From contig NC_060028.1 in NCBI RefSeq assembly GCF_021134715.1, positions 10,453,482 to 10,517,481 of the forward strand: a stretch of 64,000 nucleotides of DNA. Direction: 5' to 3'. Shown here one piece after another: positions 39,457 through 48,452 of the stretch (position 1 is its first letter; each line of letters opens with the position of its first letter). Source of the DNA: Daphnia pulex. Taxonomy: Eukaryota > Arthropoda > Branchiopoda > Diplostraca > Daphniidae. The notes under the pieces are model-generated. The model made no database searches, was not told the DNA's origin, and worked only from the letters and a program-made list of their open reading frames with translations. The position numbers and the translations under genes were made by a program.

Positions 39457-39462
39457 AATAAA
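39457..39462 (+). terminator. Polyadenylation signal of the candidate micro-gene
   Basis: AATAAA just 18-50 nt after the alternative stops in exon 2. Meaningful only if the unit at 38288-39462 is transcribed. Confidence 0.3.
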
Positions 39463-40099
39463 ACAGATGCGTATTACTATACTATACTTTGTTTTTAAAT
39501 ATTTGTACGAATCCTGTCAAAATAATGTAAGCTGACAGAAAGGAAATACACAAGATAAAAATAAAAACTACAATAAATGCCTCAGCTATATCTAGTGTCA
39601 ATTTTAATGGTTCACTTGCTATGTCAAGCAAAAAGAAGTCCGTTTTTAGTATCGATTAGTCTTTGAATCTGTCGTGATGTGGGAAGATTTGATGCATCAA
39701 ATTGATTTCGAGTCTTGTTCTCGCTTAAAACCTTGACAGGTGTCCTTTATAGAACCGTATTCCGTGGCCCCTCAAAATGATGTCATTATATTCTTAAGTT
39801 TGTTGTAAATAACATTTTGTACTTTAAATCATATAGCCTAAAAGCCTTCCGATTTTATGCATATAGATTTTCTCAACGAAAGACTAGCAGATAAGATGAT
39901 TATATCTTTTGGCTAAGTGCTGAGGTAAACAGCAGTGTACTGGTAAATTGTGGAAGCTGTCACATTGAATATTGTTATTCTCGTGAAAATGGCCACTTTT
40001 CTTGTTATTCCGTGGGATTAACTATGATTTGCTAAAATACTTACCTCGGCTAGTCCAAACAAGGAGTTCAAGACGAATGAAAATAAACGAAAATGAAAA
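39463..40099. other. Non-coding AT-rich interval
   Basis: No open frame, repeat match or regulatory pattern that I can support. Confidence 0.5.
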
Positions 40100-41400
40100 T
40101 GGAGGGGACTTCATTCTGCCATACCAATTTAATTAGATGCCCAGTACACAGAGTGAGTATCGAATGAGCCAGGAACAAGCTGTTGTTGTGAGACAGGTTC
40201 TCTTTCATCTTCACCATAATTTTTGATTGACTTAACATTTGCTGTTGCTTTGTAGAAAGCCACAATGAATAGAAAAACATTCTGAATAACTGGCAGCTGG
40301 CAGGTTTACCTAACCAACCATGAGTTTTTCCTTTCAGGCTTTCAGCTATACATTGGCTCGATCTTGCCCGGGTGCTGAAATGTCTGGAATCACTAGCAGA
40401 TGCCATAGACAAGGCTCATTAACAAATATCATCACTGCACTGCCTTCTACACATTGTAGAAGTTGGACTGGCGTCCATTATCACCTTGGGGATTTCGTCT
40501 TCTGTGTTATGCTGCCTGGTGGGCTGGTGGCTTCCTGGGGAAATTTGGGGAAAATATTATGTGACTAATGTGAGTATGAAAGTTATCTGTTACTTTTGTT
40601 AATTGTTTGTTGGTTCTTTCAATTGAGTGTCAACGGCTTGAGCGGACATTGTTTTCATGTTATTTTTCAACGTTTCTTTCTGAGGCTAGACGGCCTTTGC
40701 CTTTGATTATTTCCCACCTGTCAGAAACATCAGTTTAGTTACGTTTACTTTGCACATCTCTGAAGAAATTTCTCGCTGCTTCGATTAGGTCATTTTGGAA
40801 AAAGGGTGTCAGTTTTTGTTACAGCAACAAAGCTCACTTGATAGATTTTCAATAATGTGCTTAAAAATTGTCTACTTCCGGTTTGTAAATGAGTCTGCAG
40901 TTCAGGAAATATTCATTTGGCGCACAAAATAACCGTGATTTTGGCGCACAAAATAACCGTGATTATCGTCAAATTTGAGGTATAGTTCATGTTTTATTTT
41001 TCGTTTTTGCGTACTTCCGGTTTACCCCCAAATCGTCCAAAATCTCGATTTTGACCAAATCTTGGATTTCGTTTAAATTCCCTCTATTCGACCCCAAATT
41101 TAACGGAGATCACGAAAAATTGATTTATTTTGACGACAGCTCAGTAGTTAAGGCGCTATCGCTTACTTCCGGTATATTTCCGGAAAATTTGCATAAAACT
41201 AACAAGTGAACTTTGTTCTAGGTAAATTTCTAAGGATTTCAAGCTAGATTTAAGCAAAAAAAAGTGCACCGTTCAAGTTATATCAGTATCTAAAGAACTG
41301 TATTGCTTTGGGTTACATGTTTCTGTTATCCGAGTTTCACACGTGTCCAATAGATGACATGTGTCCTCTTTTGTTAATGTCATGGCGGAATGGCGGATTC
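40100..41400 (-). repeat. 1.2-kb interspersed repeat, copy B (inverted relative to copy A)
   Basis: This segment is the reverse complement of the 4390-5640 repeat. The 15-bp inverted ends recur at 40826-40840 and 41203-41217 and bracket a 392-bp core. This copy carries a perfect 24-bp tandem duplication (40917-40964; TTGGCGCACAAAATAACCGT plus GATT) where copy A has one unit, and it lacks copy A's 36-bp palindrome. The minus-strand frame at 40068-40412 contains FRMFFYSLWLST, shared with copy A, but stops disrupt it. Confidence 0.75.
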
Positions 41401-42169
41401 ATGTCAAATTTTTGTTTTGTTGTCAAAAGTGTGCCTTTGTTCCCACGAAAACTACCGATTATGTCATAGGTAAATTCAAGTTCATTACTGTGCAAGTTAC
41501 TTTTTCACACATTTAATTAATATTAACCATAATTATTGGTAGTTTCTATTGATCTTGGTAATTTGGTATGGTCACTAACACCAGCATGGACATATTGTTT
41601 TTCCAAACATGTTTTCTACAAAAAATGCAATTGACAGACAAGTGTTCTTCTTCTTTTGAAATTAGAAATTTTATTTGATCTCACAAATTGTATTTTCTGT
41701 CATGGAGAAATATCAAATATGGTAACTATAATCTAGGCCATGGCCAATGGGTAATCTTCAGGTTTATTGCAGCAACTTGGGAGAAGTCACATGAAAAAAT
41801 GTATGACACATAACTAGATTTGTATTTTTCTGAACATCTGTAGTAGGTAGCAAGCAACTAACTTTACCTTTTTGCATCACTGTTGGAATATTAATTGCTA
41901 TATTTCCTTAAGAGTCAACATGACTAACTGCTTGATGCCAAAGTTAGTTGGAAGTCTGAACTCAAACACAGTTGCGGGTGCCTTACAGCTGCAGGCGATT
42001 TCTTCAGAAAATTGTAAGTTTAGTTTGTTCATTTGTTGTCTTTCCCCCCATACGTTCTGTTAATATTATAGATTTTTATGTTAAAAAAGTTGGTGAAAGT
42101 CTAATAGCTAACTAAATCATTTGTATGTTGTGTCATAGGGAAAGCTGCTGGAGTAATCTAGTGTTTATC
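41401..42169. other. Non-coding interval
   Basis: AT-rich sequence between repeat blocks. No gene is supported. Confidence 0.5.
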
Positions 42170-43570
42170 TCACTTGATTCATTTCGTGCCAGCGAGTGAA
42201 AGGCGTAGCGAATTCAAGTTGAGCTGTTGCGTGCCGTCTTCAAGCAATCAATCCAGCCGTTCCGTTCAGTCATTTGAACAGGAATCTTATGGCTGTCACT
42301 AGGTGGCTAAAATGATGTTCACCACCAGGTGGCGCCTGTGTCTTGAAGAAGAAAATTTGACCATTTTGTTTCAAGACGCAGCCGATTTGTTACTGGTCGT
42401 GACGTTTCTCAAGATGAAAATGTAAAGGTATTTCTTGCTAATTTGTTAGGGTTATTGAATGTAAAATATCGATGTGTAAATTTACAGGTGATTTAGCATG
42501 TAAAAACCACTTTGCCAAACTGAAACTCTGACTTGAAAGTATATTTTGCCGAAATGTCGTGCCTCGTGTCGGTCTCGTGTGTCTTGCTGTCTGTTCCAAG
42601 GCGTACGTCTCATCTCATGCTACAGCAAAAGTATAATTATATTATGTTTATCTTGTGTTTTCAGATGGTAATTTTCTTTTCTCAAATAGGTATAATAATC
42701 ACACTTGTTTTACATTGTGGTTAACGTGTCGCAGCCAGATGGTGAAAGGTGTGATGAAAACTGATCCCCTGTTGTATGCAGCATGTGGTGCCAGTGTTAT
42801 CCTGCGGTAGCTGTACTTGTGTGTCTTGCCACCTGTTCCCAGGTGTACGTCTCATCCCATGCTTCAGCAAAAGTATAATTATTTTATGTTTATCTTGTGT
42901 TTTTCTCATGGTAATTTTCTTTTCTTAATTAGGTATAACAAACACACTTCTTGTTTGCTGTTGGTTACCCTGTTGCAGCCAAATTGTGAAAGGTGTGATG
43001 AAGACGGATTGAACCAATGTATGGAGCATGCGGGTGCAGTTTAATGCAGAAGTTGCTGTGCTGTTGTAGCTGAGCTGTTGCCAAATCATTCAACTCAGAC
43101 TTGGAAGTGCCTGTACATTTCCGAAATGGCGTGCCTCGTGTGTCTCGCTGCCTGTTTTTAGACGTACGTCTCATCCCATGCAACAGCAACAAGTAATTAT
43201 TTTGATCAAATGTCTTTCAAAAGTACTACAGATCTAGTTAACATGACTAGAGAGTAGACCAATTTGCTCTGCTACTATAGAAATTTCAAATCAGATATCA
43301 AAGTCATTCTGTTGGACTGCGTAGTTTTCTGTACTCTTTGTATTCTTTTGTTATAATGAGTATACATGTTTACAGAGTTGTGTTTCTCGAAAATAATTTC
43401 TTTTCTTAAACAGGTATAACAAACTCTTCTTTAACGCTGGTGGTGGTTACCTTGTTGCAGCCAAATGGTGAAAGGTGTGACAAAGACAGATTGAACCATT
43501 GTATGGAGCATGTGGTTGCAGTTTAATCCAGAAGTTGCTGTGCTGTTGTAGCTGAGCTGTTCCATCTCCT
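42170..43570 (+). repeat. Array of a dispersed repeat, plus orientation
   Basis: At least three to four diverged units occur. The block GTGTCTTGCTGCCTGTT... CGTACGTCTCATCCCATGC starts near 42579, 42822 and 43138. The block GTTGCAGCCAAATGGTGAAA-GGTGTGA starts near 42732, 42975 and 43458. The spacing of about 240-320 bp is irregular. Near 42290-42336 the array carries GGCTGTCACTAGGTGGC and CCACCAGGTGGCGCC. Related copies lie at 1.5-2.3 kb (+) and 46.1-47.6 kb (-). The short frames here are repeat-derived. Confidence 0.7.
42297..42336 (+). promoter_or_regulatory. Pair of CTCF-like motifs
   Basis: CACTAGGTGGC (42297-42307) and CCACCAGGTGGCGCC (42322-42336) both match the conserved animal CTCF core closely. 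Binding is an inference. The first is shared with the inverted copy at 47547-47557, so it came with a repeat. Confidence 0.4.
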
Positions 43571-44313
43571 GACTTAAAAATTTTTGTGTTGTCGTTTATG
43601 CCAAAAAAAAAGGAATTGCTTTTTGTGTTGCTGATTCAAAAGTTTGATCTGTTGTCTTTCGAGTTTTCATTCAATCATGCAGTATACGACTGAGGCAACC
43701 TGATCAATATCAGGTTTGACACAGTCGAGAACTGCTAGATAAAACAAGCTTTCTGCGCCAAACAAATAATAACTTGCATATAACTTGCATCATGTTATTA
43801 TCGCGGTAGAGAAAGCGACAGGCCCCCCCCCCTGGGGGCCACAGGAAAAATAAATAATGTAAATGTTTAAAAAAAAAATTATGTATACAATAAAATATTC
43901 GATTAAATAAATTTTGTTGCAATAAAAAATTTGTATAAAATAATTCGCGAAAATTTTTTAAAAAATTTTGTGTAGGGGGAATTTTTTTAAAATTTTTTTC
44001 AAAAACAAAAGTCTGGACTTAGCAAAAAAATAGTGGACTTTGAATTTTTAGATATTTGTAAATAATATTGTTTGTTGGACTTAGAATTTTAATGATAACA
44101 AAATATTTATAAAATGAAAAGTTTGAATATTATTGAAATGTAAAACACGAGTTTGAATTTTATTGTTGTATTTTGCAAGATCAATATTGTAAGTTTACAT
44201 AGCACTCAGAAATATTTTCTCACATCATGCAATTATCAGCAGCAGGAAAAGTACATAAGCAGAAAATAGAAACATGCACTTGTTATTTATCAATCTTGTA
44301 TTTCAGCAATCTT
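43571..44313. other. AT-rich non-coding interval
   Basis: Contains a C-run near 43824-43833 and long A/T stretches at 43860-44170. No gene is supported. Confidence 0.5.
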
Positions 44314-45319
44314 TCAACACATCCAGATAAATACTTCGGTGTATAGGTCGGAGAAGCGTAAGTAGGCGACATAGTCGGGAGAATTGCTGATTTTATACAT
44401 ATTAACCTCAGTTTGGTAGTAGTTTGGGGCAGGGTAATACTTAAATTCCTCATGTAGTGAACTAGGCAGCGTACGTAGTTGTGTAATAGGCGGCTTCTTC
44501 GGTGTAGTAATGGGCTGCGGTGTTTTAGCTAGGTGTAGCGTAGGTCGCGGTGTAGTAGATTGGAGCATCAGTTTAGTATTTCTGTTCAACGGCACGAAAG
44601 AGCAGCTTCTGTGTAGTAAGTCGGGACTGCGTAATACTTGGCCGCCTCAGTTGTGGTTGCGTAGATCGGAGCAGAAAAGTACTTTGCCGCTTCGGTGTAG
44701 TACTCGACCGTTTTGGTGGAGTAATCAGCGGGAGCCTCGGTGTAGCAGCTGGGAACAGAGTAGTATTTAGGAAACTCGGTGCAATAAGTAACTGAGAACA
44801 GAGTAATACTTGGGAGCCTCGTGTAGCAGGATGGGGCAGCGTGCGTAGTCATGTAGCACTCCGTCGCATTCGTGGTGTAGTAACTCGGAGCAGAGTAATA
44901 CTTCAGGACGTCAGTGTAGTGGCTCGGGGCACCGTAAGTTGTGCTAACTCCGGTTCCTTAGTAGTAGTACTTGTAGACCTCGGTGCAGGAACTGGTCGTT
45001 GCGTAAGTTGCTTTTGGGTAGTAAGGCGACGGCGTTGCGGTCATACCCAGGAGACATCGGTCAGCAGTGGTCGACCCAGCCTTCAACGATACAACACCCA
45101 ACAGCATATGACGCCTTATTAACTACTCATTAAACAAATTCAAACATAAATATTAAATAATAACAGGCATACATAAGGAAAAAAGTAGGATTGATGCCAA
45201 TCTCAATGTATAAAACAGAATATTTACCCATAGATGCGAACTGGCAATACGGTGAAGAAGGCAGATGGTGACAGATAGTGCGCTGCAGTTGTTGCCGTGT
45301 CGGAGATGCTCACTCGACT
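44314..45319 (-). pseudogene. Decayed Tyr-rich YYTEAP-repeat structural protein gene
   Basis: Minus-strand frames carry degenerate repeats such as SCYTEAPADYSTKTVEYYTE, AAKYFSAPIYATTTEAAKYY and VPTYYTEA, then EEFKYYPAPNYYQTEV. This is the pattern of secreted Tyr/Pro/Thr-rich repetitive proteins of crustaceans, probably cuticle- or secretion-related (inference). The coding run is broken: a stop follows VYKYYY near 44961, and there are frame changes near 44830 and 44590. A likely first exon (45319-45228, with donor GTAAAT) has no ATG where the signal peptide should begin. The promoter upstream looks intact. A sequencing or assembly error cannot explain all the lesions unless the region is poorly assembled. 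Confidence 0.6.
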
Positions 45320-45352
45320 GATGTCTCTGGCCTTTTCTCTCTCCTTTTTATA
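45315..45352 (-). promoter_or_regulatory. Intact TATA-initiator promoter of the Tyr-rich pseudogene
   Basis: On the minus strand TATAAAAA (45352-45345) is followed, 33 bp from its first base, by the initiator ATCAGTCG (45322-45315). This is classic arthropod TATA-Inr spacing. It points into the decayed Tyr-rich exon. Confidence 0.6.
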
Positions 45353-45374
45353 CGATTTTTTGATCACCCTCACC

Positions 45375-45665
45375 TCTTAAGCCTTGCGGGTATTCTACCT
45401 GTTTGATAATGATGAAACACGTACCTTTCTCACCCAACCTCTCCGCTGTCGCATTATACGTTTTACATAATGATCTCCATGACCTTCAAGCGCGAAGGAA
45501 ATGCAAACTGGCCTTTCCTTCTTTAGGTTGGCGTTGCTAGGGATGGGTCTACAAACAACCAATATCAAATGGCTGAGCCTTGCGGGTATTGTACCTGTTT
45601 GATAATGATGAAACACGTACCTTTCTCACCCAACCTCTACACCACCGCATTGACAGTTTTACACG
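45375..45665. repeat. Direct duplication of a ~95-bp block
   Basis: AGCCTTGCGGGTATTCTACC and the following 60-70 bp (GTTTGATAATGATGAAACAC, then GTACCTTTCTCACCCAACCT) occur at about 45378-45480 and again at about 45573-45665 in the same orientation with few differences. Confidence 0.8.
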
Positions 45666-45704
45666 TAAACATAGAATTTAACAGAACGAAAAAGTTTTTT
45701 TGAC

Positions 45705-45927
45705 CCAAGAAGCTTCACGACGTACAACGTGCAGCAAGAGACGACACTTTGTAAATGTACAGCAGGCCACATGATCAGATGGAATTGGGTTGTACTTGTA
45801 GGCTATGTTGCCTGTAAATTGACGACACACTGAAATAATAAACTAACATTTGATAACCAAACAGCCCATTTTATGACGAACAATGTCGGGAAACAAAGTA
45901 CCCCGCAATAACTTAACAGCAATCTGC
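45705..45927 (+). repeat. Direct repeat, copy 1 (second copy at 47185-47403)
   Basis: Shared landmarks in both copies are AGACGACACTTTG, TGTACAGCAGGCCACATGAT, TAGGCTATGTTGCCT, AACATTTGATAACCAA and GACGAACAATGTCGGGAAAC. Both copies point the same way, about 1480 bp apart. Confidence 0.8.
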
Positions 45928-46104
45928 TGTGGAAAAAAAGAATTAATGAACAGATTGTACAGTCTACCATGTTAAAAAAGCATGTTAAGCAAGAAAATAT
46001 TTTTCTACTTTTACTTAGTTACAATACAATAAAATTGAAATGCTTTAAAAAAATCACAAGACAAGATTGAATCAAGATTTTTGTAAAAAGGGATAGGAAC
46101 TTGT

Positions 46105-47030
46105 GTTCTAGTTTGATCAGAAAGAGAATTCCAACTTAGCACAAGCTGAACACCAGAACCATTTAATTTGTTATTAGATTTTACTTTTTACATTACATCA
46201 TAGTTCAACTTCACCCTGAATACATTCTAATAAAACCATGGAACTTTCCCAGTTGATAAAAATAAATTTAGTCAATTTACCAATTCAAGATGTCTTCAAC
46301 TGCAGTTCCACTTCATGCAACATTTTCACACTTCAGGGTGACACAAGTCCTACTCGCAGCAGTTTCAGGTCTACTCGAGCTAACCTTTCACCAACTGGCT
46401 GCAACAAAACCATCTGCTTGCGAGCAATGCAGATCAGACACCATCAACCTATTAAGAAAGTGAAGTTGATCTTTAACATCAATGTACAGTATGAAAAACC
46501 AAGACAAGGTTGATTGGATCAAAACTATTAGAATAAAAAAGTGACTGAAAACGATGTTTTAGTTTGATAGCAAAGAAAATTCCAAGCACAAACTGAACAA
46601 GGTGACTTTCACAAACACCCCAGAACCATTTAATTTGCTATTAGATTAATAACTTTATACATCAGACCAGAGTTCAACTTAGCACTGAATACAACTTTTT
46701 AATGAAATCACGGAACTTCCCCAGATGAGATTAATAATCTTAATTAATTTACCAATTGAAGATGTCTACTGTGGTTACACTTCATGAAGCATTTTCAGAC
46801 TTCAGGATGAAGCAAGCCCTAATTGCTGCAGCTGCAGGTTCAACTCGCAGTACCATTTCACCAGCTGGCTGCAACGAAACCATCTGCATGCAAGCAATGC
46901 TGCTCAGACATCATCAACCTATAAGGAAAGTGAAATTAGTCTTAAGAATCAATAGACATAGTGTATGAAAAACTAACTAACCTGATGCAAAATTATCTTT
47001 CACCAACAGTCTGACACATGCCAAATTGGA
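46105..47030 (-). repeat. Tandem units of the dispersed repeat, minus orientation
   Basis: Two units of about 420-450 bp (about 46105-46505 and 46555-46972) share CAGAACCATTTAATTTG, AATTTACCAATT.AAGATGTC and CTGGCTGCAAC.AAACCATCT. A third diverged part runs to 47030. Read on the minus strand they carry the same GTTGCAGCCA..TGGTGAAAGGT core as the 42-43-kb array. Confidence 0.7.
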
Positions 47031-47184
47031 CAGCAACATCTGCTACAGAAATGTACACCTATAATAACTAAACATGAAATTGATCTTCAGTTTCAATGGC
47101 AATACTGCATGAAAATAAAGTAAATGGGATTTTCTTTCACTTACTAAACTCTTCACGGAAACGATCACGTGCACGTGCTGCAAT

Positions 47185-47403
47185 GAAGAAGCTAAGATTT
47201 CACGACATACAACATGCAGCAAAAGACGACACTTTGGAAATGTACAGCAGGCCACATGATCAGATGGAATTGCCAATCATCAATTGTACATGTAGGCTAT
47301 GTTGCCTATAAATTCACCACAGTTTAAATTAACATTTGATAACCAAGCAGCCTATTTTACGACGAACAATGTCGGGAAACAAAGAACCCCGCAATAACTT
47401 ACA
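47185..47403 (+). repeat. Direct repeat, copy 2
   Basis: Second copy of the block at 45705-45927, with scattered substitutions and a small insertion (CAATCATC) after GATGGAATTGC. Confidence 0.8.
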
Positions 47404-48452
47404 TGTACGTTCTCGAACAGCAACCCGAACAGAAAGGATGCGACAGTCATCTCAACTCTCCTTAAATAGAACCCCCCTCCCCCTACATTCCTCTACCAAT
47501 ACACTAAGGCAGAATAGTTCAATCCCTAAACACACTGAAATATTTAGCCACCTAGTGGCAGCCCTTAGCATCCATGGACGACTAAAGTTACTGGACGGAA
47601 TAGTTCTTATTAAATTAACTTATTAATAAAAAAAACTTATTTAATTAATTTATTATTATTTTAACTTTATTTAACTTATTTAACTAAATTTTAAAACTTT
47701 TTAACTAATTTTAAAACTTCTTCTTAAGCACACTTTTTTTTGTCCTTGTCTTGATTGGCTATCTTACTTACCTTCAGGCTTCAGTCTTCACTCTTCAGAT
47801 GTTTTACAAATTGGAAAATGGGTCAAGAAACCCTGGTCTGAAACGGTGAAACCCGTAAAGATTTAAAAAAAAGCGAATTAACCGCCCAAAAAATATTCAA
47901 TGCGTATTTTAATAGCTAGTTAGCTACGTTGAAATGTATAAGATATATTTCCTTTTGACATGGTAACCAATCAATGTGACATTTTCAGACATCACACACC
48001 TTGCGATTCATTCCAAAAGTATTTTTTTTTACAGCGGTAGCATATAATAGAGCAAAATAATCGGGCGCTCGTACTGTATGTTTTGAAAAAAAAAAGAAAA
48101 CTTTTCATCAAGTGTTTAAATAATCAAATTATGTACAACCAGTGGGTGTGTGGTGATGTGGGAAGTTGTAGAAAAAAGGGGATACCAAAAGAATGTGGAA
48201 TCAAACCAGTTTTCCTCCAAAATATCAGAGTATTCAGGCCTACCCGGATACATTTTTGCTGTCCATTTTGTCATATAAATCCATGGGGGGGAATAGAAGT
48301 AACATATGCAGAAAAGTGTGTACTGTATACATGATTGGCGATCCAACTATAAGCTTTTGTATGTACATTTTTTTAAAAAATGTGATGACGACGACTTCAT
48401 TTCCCCGTCATGACATTTTGTTCAAACATTAGCGATTAAACACAGGTGCTGT
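47404..48452. other. Low-complexity DNA and eva-1 3' flank
   Basis: 47620-47730 is a TTAACTTATTTAA-type AT tract. 47730-48452 is non-coding and probably includes the eva-1 3' UTR. A frame at 48083-48334 is open but has no recognisable protein features. GCCACCTAGTG at 47547-47557 is the reverse of the motif at 42297. Confidence 0.5.

Noticed and set aside
40068-40412. 114-aa minus-strand frame as a gene
   Set aside because: Most of it aligns with repeat copy A, where the equivalent frame contains stops. No splice or polyadenylation context.
44510-45122. Plus-strand frames across the Tyr-rich locus (for example 44841-45122)
   Set aside because: They are reverse-strand shadows of the YYTEAP repeat, whose periodicity keeps several frames open.
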